Origin: Nodosilinea sp. E11
GTDB taxonomy: Bacteria; Cyanobacteriota; Cyanobacteriia; Phormidesmidales; Phormidesmidaceae
DNA length: 64,000 bases
Direction: 5' to 3'
NCBI RefSeq assembly: GCF_032813545.1
Contig: NZ_CP136520.1
Span: forward strand, 2,970,001 to 3,034,000
The notes beneath the pieces are model-generated. The model saw only the letters and a list, made by a program, of their open reading frames with translations. It searched no databases and was not told where the DNA came from. A program made the position numbers and the translations under genes. Of the stretch, positions 45,492-54,657 are shown piece after piece; position 1 is the stretch's first letter, and every line of letters begins with the position of its first letter.

Positions 45492-47246
45492 TTGACCCCC
45501 AAGCGCCCCTCCCAAAGCTCCAACTATTGGACGCTTGCCCCCTACGTGCGGCGTGAGTGGCCGACGATCGCCCAGGCCTTGATTGGCACCATTATTTTTG
45601 TGTCCTACTGGCCGATTTTGGCCTGGCTGTCGGGCAACATTTTAGAGCAGCTAGCCGCAGGCAATGTGCCGGTTGTGGGTCGATTCATTGCGATCACTAT
45701 GGCGGGCTTTGGGCTGCAAAAAATTGGGCAATATATTCAAGACTCGCTGATGGCTAAGGCCGCCCTAGAGGTGGCCTTTAACCTGCGTAGAGACGTCTAT
45801 ACCCACATTCATCGGCTCAGTCTTACCTATTTTGAGCGCAGCCAAACCGGCGATCTGTCCTATCGGCTGACCGAAGACATCGATCGCATTGGCGAAGTCG
45901 TGCAGAAGCTGTTCCACGACTTTTTGCCCTCGGTGCTACAACTCGTTGTGGTGCTGAGCTACATGGTCTATCTCAATTGGCAGCTCACCCTGACCGCTCT
46001 AGTGTTGGTACCCATTTTGGCTGTGCTGGCCGGATGGTTTGGCGAGAAGATGCTGACGTTTTCGCGGCGCAGCCAAAATTTGGTGTCTGACCTGTCATCA
46101 CTGGTAACCGAGGTATTTAGCGGTATTCGTCTAGTGCGGGCCTTTGCCGCCGAAGACTATGAAGTAGAGCGCTTTACCCAAGAGGCCGAAAAAAATCGCC
46201 AGGCCCGGTACAAGGCGGCCTGGTTGCAGGCAGTGCAGTACCCGGTAGTGGGCTTTACCTACGCTGTAGTGGTGATGCTGATTTTGCTGGTGGGCACCTG
46301 GCAAATCGCCGAAGGCAACCTCACTGGGGCTTCCTTTGGGAGCTACGTCGTTGCCGCGCTGATGTTGATTGATCCGGTCAACCACGTGATCATCAACTAT
46401 GGCGAATTTAAGCAGGGCGAAGCTTCGGTGGATCGCGTGATTGAGCTGCTCGATCTAGAACCGGCGGTACGCGAGCTGCCCACTGCTGCTGAGTTGCCGA
46501 AGGTGACTGGCCGCGTCGAGTACCGCAATGTCACCTTTGGCTATGAGGCTGACGAACCCGTACTGCACAACCTCGATCTACTGGCCCTGCCCGGGGAGAA
46601 AATTGCCCTGGTGGGCTCTTCGGGCGCTGGTAAGTCAACTCTAGTGAACCTGCTGCCTCGTTTTTACGATCCCCAGGCGGGCCAAATTTTGATCGACAAT
46701 GTCGATGTCGCCACCGTCAAGCTGCGCAGCCTGCGGCGACAGATTGGCATTGTGCCCCAGGAGACTACGCTGTTTTCTGGCACGATCGCCCAGAATATTG
46801 CCTTTGGTCAAAAAGACTTTGACATAGAAGCTGTAGAAGCGGCGGCTCGTATTGCCAACGCCCACGATTTTATCACTCAGTTTTCCCAGGGCTACTACAC
46901 CTGGATGGGAGAGCGGGGGGTCAACCTGTCGGGAGGGCAGCGGCAGCGGGTGGCGATCGCTCGGGCTGTGCTGCTGAACCCTCGCATTCTCATTCTTGAC
47001 GAGGCCACGTCGGCCCTCGATGCTGAGTCAGAGGCCCTGGTGCAGGAGGCTCTCGATCGCCTGATGAGCGATCGCACCGTGTTCATCATTGCCCACCGGT
47101 TGGCCACCGTGCGCCAGGCCGATCGCATTCTGGTGATGGAAAAGGGCCAGGTGATTGAATCGGGCACCCACAGCGAGCTTTTGGCCAACCAGAACCGCTA
47201 CGCCCAGTTTTATGCCCAGCAGTTTGCGGGCAGCGGCGCAGGCTAG
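45492..47246 (+). CDS. ABC exporter, MsbA/lipid-flippase type (fused permease-ATPase)
   Basis: A 584-residue half-transporter with a six-helix membrane domain (about 20-320) and an ATPase domain: Walker A GSSGAGKST near 375, Q-loop VPQETTLF, signature LSGGQRQRVAIARA near 479 and Walker B ILDEATSALD near 502. Probably exports a lipid, glycolipid or drug; the substrate is unknown. Start is TTG with AAGG upstream. The D27-like gene follows after 68 bp. Confidence 0.92.
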   Translation: MTPKRPSQSSNYWTLAPYVRREWPTIAQALIGTIIFVSYWPILAWLSGNILEQLAAGNVPVVGRFIAITMAGFGLQKIGQYIQDSLMAKAALEVAFNLRRDVYTHIHRLSLTYFERSQTGDLSYRLTEDIDRIGEVVQKLFHDFLPSVLQLVVVLSYMVYLNWQLTLTALVLVPILAVLAGWFGEKMLTFSRRSQNLVSDLSSLVTEVFSGIRLVRAFAAEDYEVERFTQEAEKNRQARYKAAWLQAVQYPVVGFTYAVVVMLILLVGTWQIAEGNLTGASFGSYVVAALMLIDPVNHVIINYGEFKQGEASVDRVIELLDLEPAVRELPTAAELPKVTGRVEYRNVTFGYEADEPVLHNLDLLALPGEKIALVGSSGAGKSTLVNLLPRFYDPQAGQILIDNVDVATVKLRSLRRQIGIVPQETTLFSGTIAQNIAFGQKDFDIEAVEAAARIANAHDFITQFSQGYYTWMGERGVNLSGGQRQRVAIARAVLLNPRILILDEATSALDAESEALVQEALDRLMSDRTVFIIAHRLATVRQADRILVMEKGQVIESGTHSELLANQNRYAQFYAQQFAGSGAG

Positions 47247-47314
47247 GTGCCTCAACCCTGTCAGTCGACCCCCGTAAGTACTACCCTGGAGTAAGTAATT
47301 ATTCCTGGTTTGTC

Positions 47315-47995
47315 ATGGCATCGCCCCCGGCCACGGGCCTTGGCCCCACTTCAGAAAAAGCCATCTATGACGATGGCCCTGGTGCGCGCTTGTTTATCTG
47401 GCTCTTCAGCCGCAAGATGGCCAAGGCGGTTGGCAAAGACACTGCCTTGAGTGGCTACGATGGCTTTGTCGATTTGTCGAACCAAATCATGCAGGGACGC
47501 AATGCCCAGCAGCAGCAGGCACTAGTGGCCGTCGTGCTCAAGTCGCTGGTGCCCACCCAGGTGTTGTGGCTCATTCGCACCCTGTTTTCACCGACCCGGC
47601 TAGTGTGTGAGCTCAATGCCTGGTTTGCCACGCTGCTGTTTGAGTGGCTGGTCGGCCCCTGCGAGGTCAAAACTGTAGAGTTCACTGACGCCCAGGGCCA
47701 GGTGCGGCAGCAGCGCAGCGGCGTCCATATCAAAAAATGTCGCTATCTCGACGAGAGCCGCTGCGTTGGCATGTGCGTCAACATGTGTAAGCGGCCTACC
47801 CAGCGCTTCTTTACCGAAGACTTTGGCATTCCCCTAACGATGGTGCCCAACTTTGAAGACTTTAGCTGCGAGATGGTGTTTGGCCAGCCCCCGCCGCCCT
47901 TGGAGACTGAGGACGCCTATAAACAGCCCTGTCTGATCGATCATTGCTCGCTTGCGACTCGCGATCCCCAACCTTGTCCCAAGGTCAGGAACTGA
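47315..47995 (+). CDS. Beta-carotene isomerase D27-like protein (DUF4033)
   Basis: A 226-residue soluble protein. The C-terminal half has the D27-like cysteine pattern: KKCRYLDESRCVGMC.NMCK (about 145-165) and FEDFSCEMVFGQPPPP (about 180-195). In plants D27 isomerises all-trans to 9-cis beta-carotene for strigolactone synthesis; cyanobacterial homologues exist but their reaction is unproven. A carotenoid oxygenase gene lies in the same window but 40 kb away. The upstream ABC exporter is on the same strand. Confidence 0.88.
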   Translation: MASPPATGLGPTSEKAIYDDGPGARLFIWLFSRKMAKAVGKDTALSGYDGFVDLSNQIMQGRNAQQQQALVAVVLKSLVPTQVLWLIRTLFSPTRLVCELNAWFATLLFEWLVGPCEVKTVEFTDAQGQVRQQRSGVHIKKCRYLDESRCVGMCVNMCKRPTQRFFTEDFGIPLTMVPNFEDFSCEMVFGQPPPPLETEDAYKQPCLIDHCSLATRDPQPCPKVRN

Positions 47996-48138
47996 GAGCT
48001 TCCGAGTAGAGGATAGCTAGCGGGGGGTGGGGGAGATAAGGGATGGACTAGATCGGGCGACTTAAACGCATTGGAGTAAAAAATCGCTACTGTATTCAGC
48101 AGTACAATGTCCAATGGTTTGCTGGCGGTTCTACACCC

Positions 48139-49164
48139 ATGATTGAAGTTGAGCACCTGAGTAAGACCTACGGGTCTACTACGGCCATTCAAAATATTAC
48201 CTTCGAGGCCCAGCCCGGAGAAATCTTGGGGTTTCTGGGGCCTAACGGGGCGGGTAAGACGACCACCATGCGAATTTTGGCAGGATATCTGCCAGCCTCA
48301 GACGGTACGGCGCGGGTGGCGGGCTACGACGTGCACACCGACTCAATGGCAGTGCGGCAGCGGATTGGCTATCTGCCCGAGTCGCCGCCGCTTTACCCCG
48401 AGATGACGGTGCAGGGGTTTCTACACTTTGTGGCCAAAATTAAGGGGGTGCCCTCCGACCTCCGCCAGCAGCGGGCCGACATTGCGATGGATCACTGCGG
48501 TCTACGCGATAAGCGCAAGGTGCTGATTCGCAAGCTGTCGAAGGGCTATCGACAGCGGGTGGGCATTGCCCAGGCGATTATTCACGACCCGCCGGTCATT
48601 ATTTTAGACGAACCCACCGTAGGGTTGGATCCACGCCAGATCAATGAGGTGCGTCAGCTGATTAAGGGTCTGGCAGGCAGCCATACGATCATTCTCTCCA
48701 CCCACATTTTGCCGGAGGTGAGCATGACCTGCGATCGCGTCACCATTATCAACCGGGGCCAGGTTGTGGCCACCGATACCCCCGACAACCTCACCACTCG
48801 CCTTTCGGGTGAATCGGCCTATGAGTTAGAGATCAAAGGCGATGTCGATACTGCCCAGCGCCTGCTGGCAGCGATGTCCCCTGTGCGCCAGGTGACCCTA
48901 CTGGGGTTAGAGCATCTGCCGGAGTATCATCACCGATTGCGGGTGAGCGCGGAAGCCGATCGCACCTTGGGAGCCGTTATGTCTGCCGCCCTTGTCAACG
49001 CTGGCCTCGAACTCCACGAACTGCGCCGCCAACAGGCCACCCTCGAAGATGTCTTTCTCAACCTCACTACCACCGAACCCGCCCCTGGAACGATCGCCCA
49101 ATCCGAAGGGCCCATGGGCGATGGGGTGACAACTGAAGTAATGCCTGAGGATCCCGAAGCCTAG
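48139..49164 (+). CDS. ABC transporter ATP-binding protein (GldA-like)
   Basis: ATPase subunit of 341 residues: Walker A GPNGAGKTT at 34-42, signature LSKGYRQRVGIAQ near 134 and Walker B IILDEPTVGLD near 155. The C-terminal extension of about 120 residues is typical of the GldA/NatA group. It begins a three-gene set with a permease and a GldG-like protein; such sets are common in cyanobacteria but their substrate is unknown. Confidence 0.92.
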   Translation: MIEVEHLSKTYGSTTAIQNITFEAQPGEILGFLGPNGAGKTTTMRILAGYLPASDGTARVAGYDVHTDSMAVRQRIGYLPESPPLYPEMTVQGFLHFVAKIKGVPSDLRQQRADIAMDHCGLRDKRKVLIRKLSKGYRQRVGIAQAIIHDPPVIILDEPTVGLDPRQINEVRQLIKGLAGSHTIILSTHILPEVSMTCDRVTIINRGQVVATDTPDNLTTRLSGESAYELEIKGDVDTAQRLLAAMSPVRQVTLLGLEHLPEYHHRLRVSAEADRTLGAVMSAALVNAGLELHELRRQQATLEDVFLNLTTTEPAPGTIAQSEGPMGDGVTTEVMPEDPEA

Positions 49165-49239
49165 CTATGTTGGATTTAGGGTTGCCGTTCTCGCCACCCA
49201 TCCACCCCAATACCCAACCCACTCCATCCCCGTTGCCCC

Positions 49240-50052
49240 ATGACCCTCCTCTTCAAAAACATCCTCGCTATTTACCAGCGAGAGCTTCAGAGCTACTTTG
49301 CTTCACCGCTGCCCTATATCATTGCCGCTCTGTTCTGGCTGCTGGGGGGCTTCTTTCTGGTGGCTATTTTGCTTGGCCCCCAGGGCATTTTGGCCCAGGC
49401 TGCCATGGCCGACCAGGCAGTGCAGATGGGGATGCCTCCGGCACCGCCCTTCGATGTAGCCTACGAATTTAATAAGGGCTACGTTGGGCTGTTGGGGTCG
49501 CTGTCGCTGTTTGTGTTACCGATGCTCTCCATGGGGCTTTACGCGGACGAGCGCAAGCAGGGCACCCTCGAACTGCTGGCCACCTCGCCCGTGGCCAACT
49601 GGGCCGTGGCCCTGGGCAAGCTGATGGCGGTGGTGAGCTTTTACATCGCCATGGTGCTGCCGCTAATGGTGTGCCAGGCGGTAGCGTTGGGGGCCGCGAC
49701 TCCCCCCACTGGCTCAGGCGTCTTTTTGCTGTCTCACCTGGGGCTCGTGCTAATGGCTGCCAGTATCTTGGCCCTCGGCATGTTCATTTCGTCGCTGACC
49801 GAGAGCACGGTGCTGGCGGCAATTATGACCTTCGCGCTGATTTTACTGCTGTGGCTCGTCGATGCGATCGCCCAGGGATTGCCAGGGATCCTGGGACAGG
49901 CCCTCGGCCACCTCTCCCTGCTAAAGCACTTCACCGATTTCACTGAAGGCATTTTTGACACCGGTGGGTTAGTGCTGTTTCTCTCATTTATTGTGTTGGG
50001 TTTATACCTCACTGCCCAATCCATTGAGACCCTGAGGTTTCAGCGCTCTTAG
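49240..50052 (+). CDS. ABC transporter permease (GldF-like, ABC-2 type)
   Basis: A 270-residue membrane protein with about six helices. The N-terminal AIYQRELQSYFASPLPYII and the YADERKQGTLELLATSPV segments identify the ABC-2/GldF group. It is 75 bp after the ATPase gene and 60 bp before the GldG-like gene, so the three are an operon. Confidence 0.9.
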   Translation: MTLLFKNILAIYQRELQSYFASPLPYIIAALFWLLGGFFLVAILLGPQGILAQAAMADQAVQMGMPPAPPFDVAYEFNKGYVGLLGSLSLFVLPMLSMGLYADERKQGTLELLATSPVANWAVALGKLMAVVSFYIAMVLPLMVCQAVALGAATPPTGSGVFLLSHLGLVLMAASILALGMFISSLTESTVLAAIMTFALILLLWLVDAIAQGLPGILGQALGHLSLLKHFTDFTEGIFDTGGLVLFLSFIVLGLYLTAQSIETLRFQRS

Positions 50053-50112
50053 CAGCACTTAGCAACAGTTGAGTGATGGCAGGTTAGTTTTAGCGGGTTT
50101 AGCGGGTTTTCT

Positions 50113-51681
50113 ATGGCGATGAAATCGTTTGCGATCTACCAGAAGTATTTGAAGTACCTGGCGTTGCCGGGGCTGGCCCTGGTTACAGCAGGCCTGCTGG
50201 CCGGAGTGCTAGCCGGATGGACGCTGCTGCCTGCTGGTCTGTTAGTGGGAGGCACCGGACTTCTACTTATCGGGCTGGTACTGGGCAACTATGGCCAAGG
50301 CCGGTTCTGGGCTCAGCGATCTACCGAAGCCGGGGCCAATGCGCTGGTGTCAGCCCTGGCGGTACTGGCGATTTTGGGCTTGGTCAACTTTTTAGCAGTG
50401 CGCTATGCCAGCCGAGTAGACCTCACCGAAAATCAGCTATTTACCCTGGCTCCCCAGTCGCAGCAGGTGGTGCGTACCCTTGAAAACCCCACCCGCATTG
50501 TGGTGTTTGACCCGCTACCCAATCCTCAAGATCGGCAGCTCCTCGAAAGCTATCGCCAGGCTGGGTCACGGTTTACCTTTGACTATGTCAACCCCTACAA
50601 CGACCCGCGCCAAGCCCAGGAGTTTGGCGCGACCCAAACCGGCATGGTGTTTGTAGAAAGTGGAGATACCCGCCGCTTTTTGCAGAATGTCGGCCCCAAC
50701 GAGCGGCTGTCAGAGCGAACCCTGACGAACGCACTTGATCAGGTGGCGAGCGATCGCGCCCTCGCCGTCTATTTCACCCAGGGGCATCAAGAGTTTGCCA
50801 TCGACGGCAGCGAAACCGGCTTTTTGCAAGCCACCACCGCCCTAGAAGACAAAAGTGCCCTGGTTCAGCCCCTCGATCTCTCCCAAACCGGGTCAGTGCC
50901 TGACGATGCCAGTGTGGTGATCGTGGCTGGCCCCGCCGCCGAGTTCTTTGAGGCGGAGGTAGACGCCCTACAGACCTACCTCGACAGTGGTGGTAGCCTC
51001 ATGCTGCTGATCGACCCCCGCACCAGCCCCGGCCTTGACAGTCTGTTAGATCCCTGGGGCGTCACCCTTGACGATCGCATCGTGCTCGACACCTCCGGTA
51101 CTGGTCAGCTGGTGGGCCTGGGGCCTGCCGCTCCCCTCGTCACCGACTACGGCGATCACCCCATCACCCGTGACTTTCGCAATGGGCGATCGTTCTTTCC
51201 TCTGGTGCGCCCGGTCAATGTCGAAGAGGTGCCTGGCGTCACGGCTGTGCCTCTACTCCAAAGCAACTCCCAAAGTCGGGCCGAAGCCCTTTCCCCTGAA
51301 GGCGAGCTTCAGTTCGACGAAAATGCTCCCCCCTCCGGCCCCTACACCCTGGGGGTAGCGCTCAGCCGTCCGGTTAATCAAGCCCCCGCCGTCGAAGACA
51401 GTGAGCCCTCTCCTGAGTCGCGTCTGGTCGTCATTGGCAATGCCACGTTTGCTACCGATGGCCTGTTTGATCAACAGCTCAACGGCGATGTGTTTCTCAA
51501 CTCAGTCAGCTGGCTCGGTCAGCAGACCGATGCCACCCTCTCCATTCGTCCCCGAGAGGTGACCAACCGCCGCATCACCATGACCGTGCAGCAGCAGATT
51601 GGTCTGGGCGTGTTCGCCCTGTTGGTGTTGCCCCTAATTGGGTTTGCCTTAGCGGTGCTGATGTGGCTACGGCGGCGTTAG
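50113..51681 (+). CDS. GldG-like ABC-associated protein
   Basis: A 522-residue protein with two or three N-terminal helices (about 14-105), a large extracytoplasmic domain (about 110-490) and a C-terminal helix (about 495-518). The segment RVDLTENQLFTLAPQSQQVV and the IVAGPAAEFFEAEVDALQTYL block are typical of GldG/ABC-type uncharacterised systems. It likely forms the outer part of the transporter encoded upstream. In Bacteroidetes Gld proteins serve gliding; that role is not assumed here. Confidence 0.88.
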   Translation: MAMKSFAIYQKYLKYLALPGLALVTAGLLAGVLAGWTLLPAGLLVGGTGLLLIGLVLGNYGQGRFWAQRSTEAGANALVSALAVLAILGLVNFLAVRYASRVDLTENQLFTLAPQSQQVVRTLENPTRIVVFDPLPNPQDRQLLESYRQAGSRFTFDYVNPYNDPRQAQEFGATQTGMVFVESGDTRRFLQNVGPNERLSERTLTNALDQVASDRALAVYFTQGHQEFAIDGSETGFLQATTALEDKSALVQPLDLSQTGSVPDDASVVIVAGPAAEFFEAEVDALQTYLDSGGSLMLLIDPRTSPGLDSLLDPWGVTLDDRIVLDTSGTGQLVGLGPAAPLVTDYGDHPITRDFRNGRSFFPLVRPVNVEEVPGVTAVPLLQSNSQSRAEALSPEGELQFDENAPPSGPYTLGVALSRPVNQAPAVEDSEPSPESRLVVIGNATFATDGLFDQQLNGDVFLNSVSWLGQQTDATLSIRPREVTNRRITMTVQQQIGLGVFALLVLPLIGFALAVLMWLRRR

Positions 51682-51883
51682 CCATCCTCTGGGGGCGGGG
51701 GCAGACATGTCGTTATCGCTGCCAAGTCTCCGTTTTGTCCGTCGCCACTGCCCTGACCTATGGTTGGGGCAAGGGCTAGATACCTTGAGTTTTAGGCTGG
51801 CTATAGCCGAATGTCGCTGTTGCCTAAATCGGCTCCGTCAGGTCAATCCCGGGCCTGACTGCTTTATTGCCGCCACAATTCGC

Positions 51884-51889
51884 TACTAT
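51884..51889 (+). promoter_or_regulatory. Possible -10 element of the rimP operon
   Basis: TACTAT lies about 55 bases upstream of the attenuator-like hairpin. No good -35 was found. The 300-bp gap 51682-51987 otherwise holds only this leader. Confidence 0.35.
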
Positions 51890-51942
51890 AGGGAAACTCA
51901 GGTCTTCGGGCTTGGGGTCCTTTAGCAGAAATGTTTAGGGAG

Positions 51943-51964
51943 GTGGGTCGAGGCCCACTTTTTT
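51943..51964 (+). terminator. Attenuator-like hairpin upstream of rimP
   Basis: GTGGGT/GCCCAC (51943-51948 with 51953-51958, one G-U pair) is followed by TTTTTT (51959-51964), 23 bases before the rimP ATG. Intrinsic terminators at this spot are known in other bacteria as points of NusA feedback on the rimP-nusA operon; the same use here is inference. Confidence 0.65.
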
Positions 51965-51987
51965 ATTGGCATTATTTCAGACGTTAC

Positions 51988-52458
51988 ATGGTACATCCTC
52001 TGATTCCCCAGGTGCTTGAGTTAGCGGCCCCCGTTGCCGAAGAACTGGGGCTAGAGGTGGTTGAAGCGGTATTTCAGACCAACCAATCGCCTCCGGTGCT
52101 GCGCATCAACGTGCGCAGCCTCGAAAACGAAGACACTGGCCTGAGTGACTGCGAAAAAATGAGTCAGGCGTTTGAGGCCGTCCTCGATACCACCGATCTC
52201 ATCCCCGATGCCTATGTACTCGAAGTGTCTAGCCCTGGGGTGTCTGCGGCCCTAGAAACCGACCGCGACTTCGTCGTGTTTAAAGGGTTCATGGTAGAGG
52301 TCAACCTGTCTGCTCCCCACAAAGACAAGCGGCAATGGGTCGGCCAGCTAGTGCGGCGAGATGACGCCGCTGTGGTGCTGAGCCAAAAAGGTAAAACGGT
52401 CACCCTGCCTCGGGAGCTGGTGACGACGGTACAGCTCAGTGATCAAAGTCCCGATTAG
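51988..52458 (+). CDS. rimP: Ribosome maturation factor RimP
   Basis: Required for assembly of the 30S subunit. From MVHPLIPQVLELAAPVAEEL the protein is 156 residues, the normal length. LRI.V, SDCEKMSQAFEAVLD and EVSSPGVS.ALETDRDF blocks are diagnostic. A longer frame from 51931 is rejected, because its extra codons are the leader hairpin. First gene of the rimP-nusA-rnpM-infB operon. Confidence 0.95.
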   Translation: MVHPLIPQVLELAAPVAEELGLEVVEAVFQTNQSPPVLRINVRSLENEDTGLSDCEKMSQAFEAVLDTTDLIPDAYVLEVSSPGVSAALETDRDFVVFKGFMVEVNLSAPHKDKRQWVGQLVRRDDAAVVLSQKGKTVTLPRELVTTVQLSDQSPD

Positions 52459-52518
52459 CGCCCTCTGCGCTCAGAATTCTGCCACAACTGAAGATTTAGC
52501 CCCTAGAGGTGAGTGATT

Positions 52519-54051
52519 ATGTCGCTAGTTAGTCTGCCAAACCTGCAGGAAATGATTGATGTCATTAGCCGCGAGCGCAATTTGCCCAAGCACGCGGTCG
52601 AAAATGCCATTCGCGAAGCTCTGCTAAAGGGATACGAGCGCTATCGTCGTACCCGAGAAATCGATACCCACTTCGATGAAGAGTACTTCGACAACTTCGA
52701 TATTGAGCTAGACGTAGACGACTACGACGATCAGGGCTTTCGGGTGCTGGCCACCAAAACCATCGTTGACGAGGTCACTAGCCAAGACCACGAAATTGCC
52801 CTAGCCGAAGTGCGCGAAGTCGCGCCTGAAGCCCAAGCAGGCGACACCGTAGTGCTCGATGTCACCCCGGATCAGCGTGACTTTGGCCGGATGGCTGCGA
52901 TTCAAACCAAGCAGGTGCTGGCTCAAAAACTGCGCGATCAGCAGCGTAAGCTTGTTCAAGAAGAGTTCCAAGATTTAGAAGGCAGTATTCTATCGGCCCG
53001 AGTGCTGCGGTTTGAGCGCCAGTCGGTGATTATGGCCGTCAGTAGCAGCGTCGGTCAGCCCGAGGTTGAAGCCGAACTGCTCAAGCGCGACCAGCTCCCC
53101 AACGACAACTACCGCGCCAACGCCACCTTCCGTGTCGCCCTGAAGAAGGTATCTGAGGGGTCTCATCGGGGGCCTCAGCTGCTGGTGTCTCGCGCCGATG
53201 CCGCTTTGGTGGTCGAGCTATTTACCAACGAAGTGCCCGAAATTGAGGACGAAATTGTTCGGATTGTGGCGGTGGCGCGGGAGGCCAATCCGCCGTCTCG
53301 CTCCGTTGGCCCTCGCACCAAAATTGCGGTGGATACCCTAGAGCGGGATGTGGATCCGGTTGGGGCCTGTATTGGGGCACGGGGATCGCGCATTCAGGTG
53401 GTGGTCAATGAGCTACGGGGTGAAAAAATCGACGTGATTCGTTGGTCGCCTGACCCCGCCACCTATATTTCTAACGCCCTCAGTCCGGCCCGCGTTGACG
53501 AAGTGCGCCTGGTTAATCCCGACGATCGCCAGGCCCATGTGCTAGTGCCTGAAGACCAGCTCAGCCTGGCCATTGGTAAAGAGGGCCAAAATGTTCGTTT
53601 AGCGGCTCGCCTCACCGGGTGGAAGATCGATATCAAAGATTCGGGCAAGTACGACTACGACGAAGAAGATCGCAAGATGGCTGAACTTCTAGCGGCTCGG
53701 GAAGAAGCTGCCCGAGAAGCGGCAGAACAGGCGGCTGAAGAAGCCGAAGCGGCGGCGTGGCGAGCGGCGGCGGCAGCAGAACGCGCGGCGGCTGAAGCGG
53801 CGGCCAGCGGAGCAGCGGCTACTCCTAAAGTTGCCCTAGGGGTAGAGCCTGAAGAGGACACCGATGGGGCGGCAGATGCCCCCGAACCGCTCGCCACAGC
53901 GGTTATTGCTCCAGAAGACACGACACTGGAAGAGACCGATGATGACACTGAGGCTGACTTGGTCGCAGAGGCAGATTTGTCCCCTGAAGACGCGACCTTA
54001 GAAGACGAAACCCAAGAAGACGAGTCTTTGGAGGACGAGACCCTAGAGTAA
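52519..54051 (+). CDS. nusA: Transcription termination/antitermination factor NusA
   Basis: RNA polymerase-binding factor of 510 residues. Domains in order: N-terminal domain (about 1-130), S1 (about 135-200), KH1 and KH2 (about 230-380, with GACIGARGSRIQVVVNEL and AIGKEGQNVRLAARLTGW). The C-terminal 120 residues are low-complexity: an Ala/Glu helix, then an acidic tail with repeated EDET-like units; this replaces the acidic repeats of enterobacterial NusA. The ATG at 52519 is preferred to the GTG two codons earlier, because GAGGTG is well spaced. Confidence 0.96.
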   Translation: MSLVSLPNLQEMIDVISRERNLPKHAVENAIREALLKGYERYRRTREIDTHFDEEYFDNFDIELDVDDYDDQGFRVLATKTIVDEVTSQDHEIALAEVREVAPEAQAGDTVVLDVTPDQRDFGRMAAIQTKQVLAQKLRDQQRKLVQEEFQDLEGSILSARVLRFERQSVIMAVSSSVGQPEVEAELLKRDQLPNDNYRANATFRVALKKVSEGSHRGPQLLVSRADAALVVELFTNEVPEIEDEIVRIVAVAREANPPSRSVGPRTKIAVDTLERDVDPVGACIGARGSRIQVVVNELRGEKIDVIRWSPDPATYISNALSPARVDEVRLVNPDDRQAHVLVPEDQLSLAIGKEGQNVRLAARLTGWKIDIKDSGKYDYDEEDRKMAELLAAREEAAREAAEQAAEEAEAAAWRAAAAAERAAAEAAASGAAATPKVALGVEPEEDTDGAADAPEPLATAVIAPEDTTLEETDDDTEADLVAEADLSPEDATLEDETQEDESLEDETLE

Positions 54052-54055
54052 ACCC

Positions 54056-54364
54056 ATGCAACCAAACCATCGGTGCTGTGTAAGCTGTCGGCGGGTTGCG
54101 CCTAAAGCCGAGTTTTGGCGAGTGGTGCGGGTTTATCCAGACCGCACGGTGGTTTTGGGAGAAGGTATGGGGCGATCGGCCTATATCTGTCCCCAGGCCG
54201 CCTGCCTGCGCCAAGCCCAAAAAAAGGGTCGGTTAGGTCGTGCCCTTAAAGCCAATGTGCCAGAGGAGCTTTATCAAACTCTATGGCAGCGGCTGGAGGG
54301 GGCTGATCAAGCGGCGATCGCACTACTTCCCCAGGCTTTGAGCCCCAGTTCACCCCAGCCGTAA
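54056..54364 (+). CDS. rnpM: YlxR/RnpM family RNA-binding protein
   Basis: A 102-residue basic protein. RCCVSCRRVAPKAEF at the N-terminus and GRSAYICPQAACLRQAQKKG in the middle are the YlxR (DUF448) signature. In Bacillus the homologue modulates RNase P. It starts 4 bases after the nusA stop codon, as expected for this operon. Confidence 0.93.
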   Translation: MQPNHRCCVSCRRVAPKAEFWRVVRVYPDRTVVLGEGMGRSAYICPQAACLRQAQKKGRLGRALKANVPEELYQTLWQRLEGADQAAIALLPQALSPSSPQP

Positions 54365-54657
54365 GGAAAAATTTTGTGTTTACTAAAGATTCAACCAACA
54401 ATTTTTGCAAATGAATCGTCCTAATTGGCTCTCCCTCTGAGATTCTGTTCATTAGGGGAGCAACTGATTACACTCATAGTATGGGTAAATAACCGGCAGC
54501 CCAGCCGTCGGTAAACTTGCTTAGGGCCCCATCACCCCTGGCCTTAGGTTACAATGCCTTGCTAGGGCTAAGTATCCGTCAGAATGGTTTGATGTCGTTT
54601 TGTTGGACGAAGCAGGTTGGTTTATGTAACAAGCTTGACTAGCGTAGGGAGATGTGG

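Noticed and set aside
53655-54065. 136-residue minus-strand Ser/Ala-rich frame
   Set aside because: Shadow of the Ala/Glu-rich and acidic tail of nusA.
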